Below, one piece after another: positions 11,840-23,381 of a DNA stretch of 64,000 nucleotides. The position numbers were made by a program, and so were the translations under genes. Each line of letters starts with the position of its first letter. Position 1 is the stretch's first letter. The notes under the pieces are model-generated. The model was not told the DNA's origin, did no database searches, and was given only the letters and a program-made list of their open reading frames with translations. Location of the stretch: positions 747,017 to 811,016 of the forward strand of contig SCFE01000044.1 in the NCBI GenBank assembly GCA_004352715.1, given 5' to 3'. The DNA comes from Hofstenia miamia (Eukaryota > Xenacoelomorpha > Acoela).

Positions 11840-12594
11840 TATAATTGAATCTGAAATTGTCTACTTGTTATTGCAGGTGCCCAACAAATACAAATAAACA
11901 AGTATTGGAAGAAATACAGGTGAGATCCCAAAGCATGACGTAATTGCTGATTCAAGGATATTGACATAGGTGTTGAACACCATTTAGCAGTGATGTAATG
12001 AATGACTCACTCCTTAATGACTCTGTGATATTTACAGGGGTTAATTTATTTTACAATGATTTATAAAGTAGTGACTCATTTATTTGGCCAATTAAGTTTG
12101 CATGTTTGCCTTGATTACAAACATTTTTTGTTAATATATGTAACATTACTAGCTGAATATCAGGGGTTTACACTGTGTTTTGTGATAATATATTGTTGAC
12201 TAATGATGAATTTTCCTATCTATAAAAAATTTCATGTGTTTTTACAGCTTAGCTAGCCTATATATGAAATTTAATCTGTTTTAAGCCATTCTACAAATTA
12301 CATTATGTAGTTGATAGATAAACTTTCCTATTGGTATAAAATACTACACAATATATAGAATGCACATTAATAAACAGCATTTGACAAGATAACTTCTACT
12401 GTTAGTTAATTTTTTTCCTTCTGTACATACATGTCAGAAATTCACTCCTGTATCTGAACTATGCAAACAAAAAGAATTCCAAACCATTTATAAACATTGC
12501 ATTAGCTTTTCTATAACACTCATAAATATATATATAAGGAAAAATGTATTATTCATTTAATCACAATATTATTACTCTTTTTGCATAGTAGAGA
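11840..12594. other. AT-rich stretch with no recognised gene
   Basis: Nothing beyond short AT-rich words. It lies between the hAT relic and family A copy 2. Confidence 0.45.
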
Positions 12595-12822
12595 GTGTTG
12601 GGGTTAAATTTGAAATATATAAAGCCCTATCATAAATCTCAATTGGTTGATACATCAAAGTTTAAAAAAGTGTGCTGTGAAAATATCCCACATACATTTA
12701 CAGTAGACTTTGCAATTTCACAAATTTTTACATTCTTAGAAGGTGGGGTTAAAGACAATTGTGTAAAACTCTCTCTTAACCACAGTCCATGTTTAGAGTA
12801 TTGTATAGTAGATAGCATCTAA
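12595..12822 (+). pseudogene. ORF family A, copy 2 (shortened)
   Basis: A single open frame with DTSKFKKVCCENIPHTFTVD, FAISQIFTFLEGGVKDN and SPCLEYCIVDSI. It aligns with copy 1 (FKKVC; FPIDFAVLHIFTLLEE; YLEFCIIDDNL) but lacks about 20 residues between HTF and DFA that copy 1 has. This suggests an internal deletion here or an insertion there. Function unknown. Confidence 0.5.
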
Positions 12823-13038
12823 ATATAATGTAACTAGTTGCATATTTATCTTTTATCTGTCCCACTACACAACCCCTCAACTCCAGAAGCAAGTTTAGCT
12901 GGAAAATCAATAAATGTGATAAATATTCCAAATGCAAAATTTTATAAATGAAGTTTAAGTACAGTCACCAGTTCCATCATTAATACAAAATGATGATGAC
13001 AAGCAACATTTTTATTCCTGCAAGCTAATGTAAACAAT

Positions 13039-13305
13039 CCTTTGGTATATTAATTTTTTCCTTTGTGTGTTTAGTTTCTACCCTTGGTATACTTATTTTT
13101 TCCTGTGTGTGTTTAGTTTCTACCCTTGGTATATTAATTTTTCCTTCATATGTTTAATTTCTACTCTTGCTATATTAATTTTTCCTTCATGTGTTTAGTT
13201 TCTGCCCTTAGTATATTAATTTTTTCCTTCATGAGTTTAGTTTCTACTCTTGGTATATTAATTTTTTTTCCTTTGTGTGTTTAGTTTCTGCCCTTGGTAT
13301 ATTTA
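13039..13305. repeat. Minisatellite, six units of about 43-46 bp
   Basis: Unit core TTGGTATATTAATTTTTTCC followed by TTTGTGTGTTTAGTTTCTACCC. Six diverged head-to-tail copies. Confidence 0.88.
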
Positions 13306-13306
13306 T

Positions 13307-14440
13307 CTTTCAACTACATATTGTAATTTGTAGAATGGATTAAAATGGATGTTTACATGCAATATTAAATAAAACACATAAAAATAAAACCATTAATGCT
13401 TCAAAATATGGAGAAATCAGAGAATACAACAAAGAATAGTCAAATTTAAGTGTATGTATGTTATTATTTCTTGTTTTTGAAAGTATATACCAATAATGTC
13501 CTAAAATTTGGAATTGTTAAATGTCTATGACGAAAAGATATCTTCATTTTAACACAGTATTCAGTTTTCACAATGATTCAAGTGGTGACAGTTGAATTCA
13601 TTCAATAATTTAAGTTATTTTTGCATTTTAATAAGTTAATGTCACTAACTTTGTTTCATGTGATTACAAAACAATATACAAATTTCACAATGTTTATACA
13701 CATTTACCATTTTTGCTAACAAAATCAAGTAATAAAAATACTTGAAAATCCAAAATGTATTGGCATTCTCTCCAATGCTATGTCTTAGAAACTCTAAAAA
13801 GATAAGATTTATTTTTAAAAATTCTTAATCTCTATATGATTTTAATACATTTAATAGGGAAATATAGTTAAAATCTGGTTTTCCTAATTGCATATTGCAA
13901 GATATATATTTTATATTTGAATACAATGAGTAAATTGCCATGAAGAAGTATGAATTTCATTTTATTAGTTTCTGATGATTGTAATTTAAGCTATTTATTT
14001 CTATATTTAGAAAATGTTCCAAAGTTGTTTTAATACCTAATGTATAAAATGTAGTTTAAATCATTTAATGATTGCTGTTGTGTTTTCATAATTTCATAAA
14101 CAATTACAAGTATATATTAATTAAATTAAGTTTTAAGTACTATACATATACTTAAATTCATTTTATATAGCTTTGATATGCAATTTCAATTAAAAAATTT
14201 TGCTTCTTCTCACTTGAGGTTATATATTTTGTAGAATTACTTTAATAAGCATAATCATTTTTCAATTTCATGAGCACTTAATGTTATTTTGCAAACTGTG
14301 TACAAATATGTGTTTTGTAAAATCAATAAATTAAATCATTTTTGAATAAATGTATTTTTACAAAGTAATCTATCACAAAAAAATGTTTTTGCTGAAACTT
14401 GATTTTGCAATTTCAACAAAAAGAATTTCCATACATGTAT
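13307..14440 (+). repeat. Segmental tandem duplication, left copy
   Basis: Sequence from CAACTACATATTGTAATTTG through the AACTTGATTTTGC region matches, with scattered substitutions and indels, the block at 15189-17150. Shared landmarks include GTTCCAAAGTTGTTTTAATA (about 14018 and 16254) and AACTGT.TACAA.TATGTGTT (about 14297 and 17049). Confidence 0.8.
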
Positions 14441-14839
14441 AAAAATTGATTGACGTGTGCTAGTTGATGAGTCATTGCCCAGCTATAATTCATGAATAAT
14501 GAGGAGGGGTGGCTAAAGATATGAATATTCATGCATTACATAGCCAAACTATAAATAATTTTAAAGTGTACATTTGTAGTTTTAGACCATTGAAAGGACT
14601 AGCATATTGAAACAATCATATATTTTTTGTTAATGAACTTGTTATGTACACTGAATAATAGCACTAGTATTAAATTTCATAAATTCTTGTTATTACCCAG
14701 AAAGTTTTTTATATTTAACAGAAATTATATTGTATATATACATATAGCTTTCTTAAACATTTAATAAAAGTCTTAACATGAGTGGCTTTACAAATTAAAA
14801 ATGTTTCTCTGCAGATTTTCTCAGTACATTCATAAATAA

Positions 14840-14989
14840 CTTTCATTTATTACAAACTTAAATGTTGGAAGAATTATCTTTATGTACAGGAGGATATAAA
14901 TTAACAGTAGAAATCATCTTGTCAAACAATGTTTATTAATGTGTATTCTATATATTGTGTAATCTTTTCAGCAAATAGTAAAATTTATC
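14840..14989 (+). repeat. Gap-flanking exact duplicate, copy 1
   Basis: 150 bases (CTTTCATTTATTACAAACTT to GTAAAATTTATC) repeated without a visible change at 15038-15187, directly on the other side of a 48-base N run. Most likely an unmerged contig overlap. Confidence 0.9.
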
Positions 14990-15037
14990 NNNNNNNNNNN
15001 NNNNNNNNNNNNNNNNNNNNNNNNNNNNNNNNNNNNN
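14990..15037. other. Assembly gap, 48 N
   Basis: Run of N flanked by an identical 150-base sequence on both sides. Confidence 1.
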
Positions 15038-15187
15038 CTTTCATTTATTACAAACTTAAATGTTGGAAGAATTATCTTTATGTACAGGAGGATATAAATT
15101 AACAGTAGAAATCATCTTGTCAAACAATGTTTATTAATGTGTATTCTATATATTGTGTAATCTTTTCAGCAAATAGTAAAATTTATC
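15038..15187 (+). repeat. Gap-flanking exact duplicate, copy 2
   Basis: Identical to 14840-14989. Confidence 0.9.
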
Positions 15188-15188
15188 A

Positions 15189-17150
15189 TTCAACTACATA
15201 ATGTAATTTGTAGAATGCCTTAAGATGGGTATTTATGTGCAATATTAAATAAAACACATAAAAACAAAACCATTAATGCTTCCAAATACAAAAAACTCTG
15301 AATATACAACAAGGAATTGTTGAATTTAAGTGTATGTACATCTTTCTTTCTCCTCTTTTTAAAGTTGATACTAAAACTGTCAGGAAGTTTGAATTTTCTT
15401 CAATGCTTATGACATAAAGATATATTCATTTTAACACAATATTCAGTTTTCACAATGATTCAAGTGGTGATGGTTGAATTCATTCAATAATGTAAGGTAT
15501 TTTTGCATTTTAAAAAGATAATATTACTAACTTTGTTTCATGTGATTACAAAATAATATACAAATTTTTTGCTAACATAAATTTAAATTTGACTTGATGA
15601 AAATCAATTTTTAAAGGAGAATTATTTCTAATCACACATCAATTTGAAAACATCATAGAGAAAATAAATCTAAAAAACAAAACTTAAAACATTACAAAAT
15701 CTAAGGTCAATTTTTTCTTTCACATTATTTGATTAATAACCTTTTTTTGGAATATAATTTTGAGATCTATGCATTTAGAAATGTAAAGTTGAGGTGTATG
15801 CAAAGTCAAAACATTATGCAAAACCAATATTTGTCAATTGTGTTAAAAAATGTACTAGTGAAACCATAACAAAAGGAAACACTTCAGATGTATTAAAACC
15901 TGTAGTAATACATAAAAATCTGAAGCTAAATCTAGTAATAAATATACATATTTATTACTCTCAAATCGTGGAAAAATGCTTGGAAATCCGAAATATATTG
16001 GCATTCTCTCCAATGCTATGTTTTGGAAACTCTAACAAGATCAGATTTATTTTAAAAATTTTCAGTCTCTATATGAGTTTAAAACACTTAATAGGGAAAT
16101 TAAACTACAATCCAGTTTTTATAATTGCATATTGCGAGATATATATTTTATATTTGAATACAATGAGGAAATCACCTTAAAAAAGTATTTATTTCATTTT
16201 ATTAGTTTCTGATGATTGTAATTTAAGCTATTAATTTCTATATTTAGAAAATGTTCCAAAGTTGTTTTAATACCTAATGTATAAAATGTAGTTTAAATCA
16301 TTTAATGATTGCTGTTGTGTTTTNNNNNNNNNNNNNNNNNNNNNNNNNNNNNNNNNNNNNNNNNNNNNNNNNNNNNNNNNNNNNNNNNNNNNNNNNNNNN
16401 NNNNNNNNNNNNNNNNNNNNNNNNNNNNNNNNNNNNNNNNNNNNNNNNNNNNNNNNNNNNNNNNNNNNNNNNNNNNNNNNNNNNNNNNNNNNNNNNNNNN
16501 NNNNNNNNNNNNNNNNNNNNNNNNNNNNNNNNNNNNNNNNNNNNNNNNNNNNNNNNNNNNNNNNNNNNNNNNNNNNNNNNNNNNNNNNNNNNNNNNNNNN
16601 NNNNNNNNNNNNNNNNNNNNNNNNNNNNNNNNNNNNNNNNNNNNNNNNNNNNNNNNNNNNNNNNNNNNNNNNNNNNNNNNNNNNNNNNNNNNNNNNNNNN
16701 NNNNNNNNNNNNNNNNNNNNNNNNNNNNNNNNNNNNNNNNNNNNNNNNNNNNNNNNNNNNNNNNNNNNNNNNNNNNNNNNNNNNNNNNNNNNNNNNNNNN
16801 NNNNNNNNNGCTCCATCGTGTTGATAATAATGGCGGATTGATGTTCAAAGATAAAACAAAAGAATAGAAATCAGTGAATGCGCATCAAATGCTTTTGGCA
16901 TTCCAAAAGTCTTCATCATGTTAAGCGACAAGGACTTTTGGAATGCTCAGTATATTAATTTAAGTTTTATGTACTATATGTATGTTTAAATTTATTTTAT
17001 ATAGCTTTGATGTTCATCTTCAATTTAAAAATTTGGCTTCTTCTCATGCAAACTGTTTACAACTATGTGTTTTGTAAAATCAATCAATTTAATCATTTTT
17101 GCGTCAATGTATTTTTTTATGAAAATGTTAGTCTTTTTGTAAATAAAAAT
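15189..17150 (+). repeat. Segmental tandem duplication, right copy, with a gap and an insertion
   Basis: Diverged copy of 13307-14440. It is interrupted by a 486-base gap (16324-16809) and by about 145 bases (16810-16955) that have no counterpart in the left copy. Those bases contain an inverted pair, TTTTGGCATTCCAAAAGTC and GGACTTTTGGAATGC. Confidence 0.72.
16324..16809. other. Assembly gap, 486 N
   Basis: Run of N. Confidence 1.
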
Positions 17151-17368
17151 GTTTTGCGAGTTTCATGACATTTAATTGATTCATTTTTGAGATGGTGTTA
17201 TGTATTCATTTGTGATTATCAAAATTTACAAATTGACTGAAGAAAAATATGAATGTTAACACTTTCTCAATAATTATAAAGTTTTTATTTTAAAAGTCAT
17301 AAACTATTAAACAAATGCAAGTACTTTAACAATCATTGATTTGTAGATTGTCTTAAAATTTATATTTA

Positions 17369-17615
17369 AATTAAATATCCCAAAGGCAAGTAATTATTTT
17401 TGAAAGGATAAAACAAATCACCAAAAGGCAAATAAAATATCCCAATGGCCAATAGTTTTTTTGGAAGGGCGAAACAAATCACCAAAAGGAAAATTAAATA
17501 TCCCAAAGGCAAGTATTTTTTTTAAAGGACAAAACAAATCACCAAAAGGCAAATTAAATATCCCAATGGCAAATAATTTTTTTTGAAAGGGCAAAACAAA
17601 TCATCAAAAAGCAAA
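17369..17615. repeat. Minisatellite, four units of about 62 bp
   Basis: Units share ATATCCCAAAGGCAAGTA, a T run, GAAAGGACAAAACAAATCACC and AAAAGGCAAATTAA. Confidence 0.88.
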
Positions 17616-17619
17616 TTTG

Positions 17620-20160
17620 ATTTGTTTATTAATCATTAATTTAGATACTATTGTGTGAAATTCATAATGTGCAACTACACATTGTGTATGTTTCCTACAG
17701 CATTCCCATCCTAACAATGATGATAAACTAACACAATAGACACATTTAATTGTGTGATATGCATGGTCATTATAAGAAAAGTGCAGAATAAATTACATTT
17801 TGGTCTTGTCCAAAACATGTATGTGGGTTTTACCACATATGTTTATTAAAGATTAGAAATTGTGAGTTTTTGCATAAACTAGTTTTTGGTTTTTTCCAAA
17901 AAATTATTTTGTCTTTTTATTATTAATTTATCAAAATATTAATTAATGCTTAAAAGAGTATATTTCATTTATAAACTAATAGAATGACCGGAAAACAAAA
18001 CTATAAATTTATTTTACCAAATTATTATATATGAATCAAAACACTGTTTGTAAGTTCTATATTGTTGTTGTGGTAAAGTTATTTATTTTTGCAATTGACA
18101 TTTGTCATCTGTGAAACATGTATATATTTTTCTCAATATTTTCATTTGAAAATAATTGTTAGTTACTACTGTTACCAAAGAAAATTAATTGTAAAATGCA
18201 ATTCCAACAATGTAAATTCTTTGCATATAGAATTTCAATGATCTTTGACAATTTTTATAAAATTTGTATAAAAAATTGGCTACATTTTAAATAATAGAAC
18301 GCAAACGAATGTGTTTACCAACAGAACATATACCAATGACATCAGATATACACCCCCAGCAATTTACACGGCCAATTATTTATGTAATATGAATGCAAAA
18401 AATTAGTTACATTTTATACAATAGACTACAAACAAATGTGTTTGCCAACAAAAACCAATATGTTTCAATGACGTCAGAGATACAAAGACAGACAAAGTAT
18501 AGAATTACATCAGATCCATGCCTGCCAGGGTCAAAGGTCAATTTGTGCTGTGTAATGGACTCAGATCTATACTACTAATAGGAAACAACTTTTTAACTAA
18601 GCTTACAGTCCATGTTGCTGCATTGGGCCTTGCCTGATATTCTTCATCAAAATCCAAGCTGAAGATGTAGATTCATATAAAATCTATAATCTGGAAACCA
18701 TGTAAATCTTCACCATTGTAAAACTTTTGAAATATTATCAAAATTGGATAAATTTTTTGTCACTTTTTCAGGATTCTTTCTGGTGATACTCATTATCACA
18801 TAAAAACAACCTTTATTTATGAAATCATGTTAAAATAAAATAGAAAGACAATATTGATTAGTAATATTCAAACACATATTTTGATAAAGTACTTCAACTA
18901 TGGTTACAAGTGTTTTACATTTTAATTGAGCTTATCCAACTCAATCCAATGAGATTTCTTTAACAATTGACCCTACCCAATCAAAATAGAATTCTTCCAA
19001 ATAATGAATAAATTAAATTTGTAATTTAAATACTTTCAGAGTTTTTTGGCACTTCTGTTGACCTTTTTGTACTTTTGCAAGAATACGTAGATTTATCCAG
19101 TTTTAGTATATTAGAATAAGTAGCTATGAGGTAGTGACCTGAGTATGAAAATTCCAAAACAATAATAGTTATAAGATGAAGAAGTTTCTGATATCACAAA
19201 TTAGTTAAGGAGTTTTTGACCCATTAATACAAATTCTAGAAGGAATTGATGTTATTAGCTAAATATTAAAGTATAGGGAAAATGTTAAGGTTACTTTTTT
19301 CCTTAGCATTTAGAAGGATTCTATTCCAGTCTCTCATTACCCCTATACTTGTAATATAACTCAGTGCAGTAGAAAATCAATTTTCCATTAGTAAAAAACT
19401 ATTTTTATAAATTTATATTTGTATGATCATAGAAATTTAGCAACTGGCTATTAAGTTAGCTTTAGGCTAATATTGCACATCAAAATTCAATGAAACATTA
19501 TCAATATGTGCACAAGAAATACAAAAATATGCAAAACTTAATTAGATTCCATAGCTTAGTGAAGTGAGAACGATCAATATTGTAGCCAAAAATGTAATGC
19601 TGTTTATATTAACAAAATATTTTGTTGACATAAGTTTATAGAAATTGATATTGATAAGTAACAGATGGTTGATTTGATATCTGGTGAAATTGCATTATCA
19701 GCAGCAATAGTGATGCCTTCACTAGAATTTGGTGAATAGCACCACAGCCTGTGTTGCTATTGCCATGTATATGTATTGTCCACACAAAAACAATTGAAAT
19801 GATTACTATTAATTGACAATCAATATGTTAGTTACTGATTTTTTAATCACATTTAATTTTAACTTGAAACAAGGCTGACTCATAGGAGGGGTAATGCAAT
19901 AGATAAAATGCATGCAGAAAGCAGAGGGTTAATTTCCCACACTGTAATTTATGAAAAGAACATATATATTCTATATGCTGCTTCAAATTGAATTCAAATC
20001 ACATTTGTGTATGCAATGGGTCATTACTGCTATGGTTATTGCACAGGATGCAAACTAATCAAACACAATATTTGAAATATTATTTGAATATTGAGATTTG
20101 TATACAGATTCCAAAAAAATGTAAATGACTTACATAATTGGCTGGCTGCATTTCCAAATG
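17620..20160. other. Non-coding stretch with one diverged direct repeat
   Basis: No gene seen. A segment of about 80 bp at 18271-18350 (TTGGCTACATTTTA...ACGAATGTGTTTACCAACA) recurs at 18403-18483 with changes. The rest is AT-rich and unassigned. Confidence 0.5.
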
Positions 20161-20168
20161 TTATCAAT
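20161..20168. repeat. Target-site duplication of the hAT element, left
   Basis: TTATCAAT, preceded by G. The same GTTATCAAT is at 23373-23381. Confidence 0.8.
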
Positions 20169-20437
20169 GGGGCAACCCAAAGGGCAATAGGAGCGACATG
20201 GGAAAAAAGGGCCGAATTTCAAAATAGAGGCGCATGTCGGTGGATGGGGGCGGAAAGGGGCCAGAAACATGCATTTTCATATTTGCTCTCATTTACGCTA
20301 GATAGAGTGCAGTGTTGCGCCATATTGCTATTGCGTGTTGGTGAAACGTGCTTTTATTGGCTTAAAGCAAAACTCAAACGCAATGCAGTGCAAATATTAA
20401 TTGGCGCATTTAACAATACATCACACCAGTGGCAGTG

Positions 20438-20587
20438 ATGCCCCCTTCCTCGCGTAGTAACCTTGAAAAGGCGGAATCATATGTGTGTAAATATCCCCAT
20501 GAATTCTCAAGGAAAGGAAGTACGATTTTTTGCAAATTATGCAAGACTGATGTTAATTGCACGAAAGTGACCACTGAGAATCAATAA
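20438..20587 (+). pseudogene. hAT transposase N-terminus, CGGBP1-like zinc finger
   Basis: ATG then PPSSRSNLEKAESYVCKYPH, then STIFCKLCKTDVNCTKV with the C-x2-C pair of a BED/CGGBP1-type finger. The frame ends at TAA. In another frame the sequence runs on as KHKRLIPTVPTLQFTMADDC, which supplies the expected KHK after the finger. One small frameshift near 20575-20588 therefore separates it from the main transposase frame. Confidence 0.75.
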
Positions 20588-21573
20588 AACATAAACGTCT
20601 TATTCCTACTGTACCAACGTTACAATTTACAATGGCAGATGACTGCCTCAAATGGTATGTTCGAGCTTTTTTAAAAGCAGACATTCCCTTATATAAATTG
20701 AGAAATGATGCTTTTAGAGCCACATTTGCCAGTGATGGTGTTGAGCTCCTTTCTGAATCATCTTGTCGCAGGGCTGTGAAACAAATACACGACGAGGACA
20801 TCGGAAAAATTCGAAATTTGCTGAGCAGAAAAGACATTTGCATTATGTGTGACGAAAGTGAAATCAATGGCGTGAAGTTTTGTCACGTTCTTGTTGGTGA
20901 AGTTGGGACCAAACTATTTTTAATTACCTCTATTCCAGACGACAAAATAAATGGAGAGCGTGTTTGTCAGGACGTTTATGATGCTGTTAAAATTCTTGAT
21001 TTGGATAAAAATCAAATTATTCAATTTTTAAGTGATTCTGCTAATTATATGATATCAGCGTTTTATCCTAATATATACCATATGCCGTGTCTTGCCCATT
21101 TGTTACATAATGTCGAGGAGTTAGTACGAGTGAAGTTTCCCCATGTTGATAAACTGATATCGCAGGCCAAACTGGCAACCCTCAAGAACAGGAGATGGCG
21201 TGATCAATTCAGGGAAAAGCAGATTGCCGTCCCTCCTAGTGTTATTGCAACACGATGGGGATCTTGGTTACAAGGTGCAGAATATTATGCGGAGCATTTT
21301 CATGAAATATCCGAAATTATTGAAACTTGAGACTCTTCAAATTTGCTTGCAAAAAGATCTCAAAATGCTATTTGAAACCCTAGTCTAACATTGAATCTTA
21401 TTGAGGTTATGCAATACATGCAAATGGTGAAAACAATCGAAAAAACAGAGGGTGAAAATACAACTATCGAAGAGACAATTAGAAAAATTCATGCTCTAGA
21501 GCAATCTTTGGATACAGAAGACGAAATTCGAAAATATCTGGTTGACTGTCTTTCAAGAATGAGCAATAATTAG
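20588..21573 (+). pseudogene. hAT transposase, catalytic region
   Basis: Contains the CGGBP1-like DDCLKWYVRAFLKADIPLYK, then a hAT RNase-H-like core with CDESEINGVKF (first acidic residue), QFLSDSANYMISAF (second), PCLAHLLHN and TRWGSWLQGAEYY. Two in-frame stops (TGA at 21328-21330 and another at 21373-21375) interrupt one otherwise continuous frame ending SRMSNN, where the nested element begins. Dead copy. Confidence 0.85.
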
Positions 21574-23051
21574 CATAAAGAGACTGGTACGAGGTTTCAC
21601 TTTTTTCTGATTTGACGAGAGGTGGGTTGTAGGAGGTTCCACTTTTTTGTGATTGGTCGAGAGAGTTGGCCTTTGACCTGAGACGCCGTGGATATTGCCG
21701 GGGGTGTTTTACTGACGTCATGCATGTACTTTTAATAGTTTTTGTGTTATTTATGTGATCTAATTTCCCACATTACCTTACATTTTTTTGTTTTACTTTC
21801 CCACATTAACTTACATTTTTTTAGTTTTACTTTCCCACATTACCTTATAGTTTATATGTATTAATTTTCCACATATACATACTNNNNNNNNNNNNNNNNN
21901 NNNNNNNNNNNNNNNNNNNNNNNNNNNNNNNNNNNNNNNNNNNNNNNNNNNNNNNNNNNNNNNNNNNNNNNNNNNNNNNNNNNNNNNNNNNNNNNNNNNN
22001 NNNNNNNNNNNNNNNNNNNNNNNNNNNNNNNNNNNNNNNNNNNNNNNNNNNNNNNNNNNNNNNNNNNNNNNNNNNNNNNNNNNNNNNNNNNNNNNNNNNN
22101 NNNNNNNNNNNNNNNNNNNNNNNNNNNNNNNNNNNNNNNNNNNNNNNNNNNNNNNNNNNNNNNNNNNNNNNNNNNNNNNNNNNNNNNNNNNNNNNNNNNN
22201 NNNNNNNNNNNNNNNNNNNNNNNNNNNNNNNNNNNNNNNNNNNNNNNNNNNNNNNNNNNNNNNNNNNNNNNNNNNNNNNNNNNNNNNNNNNNNNNNNNNN
22301 NNNNNNNNNNNNNNNNNNNNNNNNNNNNNNNNNNNNNNNNNNNNNNNNNNNNNNNNNNNNNNNNNNNNNNNNNNNNNNNNNNNNNNNNNNNNNNNNNNNN
22401 NNNNNNNNNNNNNNNNNNNNNNNNNNNNNNNNNNNNNNNNNNNNNNNNNNNNNNNNNNNNNNNNNNNNNNNNNNNNNNNNNNNNNNNNNNNNNNNNNNNN
22501 NNNNNNNNNNNNNNNNNNNNNNNNNNNNNNNNNNNNNNNNNNNNNNNNNNNNNNNNNNNNNNNNNNNNNNNNNNNNNNNNNNNNNNNNNNNNNNNNNNNN
22601 NNNNNNNNNNNNNNNNNNNNNNNNNNNNNNNNNNNNNNNNNNNNNNNNNNNNNNNNNNNNNNNNNNNNNNNNNNNNNNNNNNNNNNNNNNNNNNNNNNNN
22701 NNNNNNNNNNNNNNNNNNNNNNNNNNNNNNNNNNNNNNNNNNNNNNNNNNNNNNNNNNNNNNNNNNNNNNNNNNNNNNNNNNNNNNNNNNNNNNNNNNNN
22801 NNNNNNNNNNNNNNNNNNNNNNNNNNNNNNNNNNNNNNNNNNNNNNNNNNNNNNNNNNNNNNNNNNNNNNNNNNNNNNNNNNNTGTAAGGTAATGTGGGA
22901 AATTAGATCACATAAATAACACAAAAACTAGTAAAAGTACATGCATGACGTCAGTAAAACACCCCTGGCAATATCCACGGCGTCTCATGTCAAAGGCCAA
23001 CCCTCTCGACCAATCACAAAAAAGTGGAACCTCGTACGAGTCTCTTTATGC
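21573..23051. mobile_element. TA-flanked DNA element with long terminal inverted repeats, nested in the hAT
   Basis: Ends GCATAAAGAGACT (21573) and AGTCTCTTTATGC (to 23051), with TA on both outer sides (21571-21572 and 23052-23053). The inverted repeats extend at least about 170 bases to the gap edge (TGACGTCATGCATGTACTTTT on the left; AAAAGTACATGCATGACGTCA on the right). The left arm holds an extra, about 42-base internal duplication and three copies of a CCCACATTACCTTACATTT-like unit. A TA target suggests Tc1/mariner or a similar group. The interior is a 1000-base gap, so no coding content is visible. Confidence 0.8.
21884..22883. other. Assembly gap, 1000 N
   Basis: Run of exactly 1000 N inside the nested element. 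Confidence 1.
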
Positions 23052-23053
23052 TA

Positions 23054-23294
23054 CTGCGATATCCAAAAAATATTGGAAAGCTCGTCACATCTTAACCCTG
23101 CAAAAATATTCAAGCTGAAGAATGCTACGCCGACTTCAGCTCAGGTGGAAAGAACTTTCAGTAAATTGGGCAAGCTCCTCGCGAAGGATAGAAATTTTTG
23201 CCCGGATAACGTCAAATTCTATATTTGTTGTTTTTGTAACACTCATCTGGAATATATTGTTGACGTTGAACACTTTTTTATATGGGCGGAATAA
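23054..23294 (+). pseudogene. hAT transposase, C-terminal dimerisation region
   Basis: Resumes straight after the nested element. KNATPTSAQVERTFSKLGKL carries the conserved Glu and the hAT C-terminal motif, followed by LAKDRNFCPDNVKFYICCF. Ends at the stop after FFIWAE. Part of the protein between SRMSNN and this segment may have been lost or may lie in another frame. Confidence 0.88.
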
Positions 23295-23372
23295 GGGCGG
23301 AATACGATCAAAAAGGGCGGCTGCATATGACCGGAATTCGAGTATTTAAAAGGGCGGAGTTGGGTTGCACTA

Positions 23373-23381
23373 GTTATCAAT
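23373..23381. repeat. Target-site duplication of the hAT element, right
   Basis: GTTATCAAT, matching 20160-20168. Confidence 0.8.

Larger units (their letters stand above)
20169..23372 (+). mobile_element. CGGBP1-type hAT transposon, 3.2 kb, split by a nested element
   Basis: Terminal inverted repeats GGGGCAACCCAA (20169-20180) and TTGGGTTGCACTA (23360-23372), with a flanking duplication of 8 or 9 bases (GTTATCAAT). Subterminal CCGCCC/GGGCGG motifs occur near both ends. It encodes a CGGBP1-like zinc finger and hAT transposase on the plus strand. A TA-flanked element sits at 21573-23051. It is clearly more GC-rich than the host DNA. Confidence 0.88.

Noticed and set aside
15794-16180. 128-codon plus-strand frame
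   Set aside because: It spans a diverged segmental duplication, and the other copy has no equivalent open frame.
16267-16848. Long open frames across the N run
   Set aside because: They exist only because N is read as open; the real bases at both ends show no coding signal.
20091-20438. 115-codon frame across the left hAT end
   Set aside because: It starts outside the element and crosses its terminal repeat. The true coding start is the ATG at 20438 in another frame.
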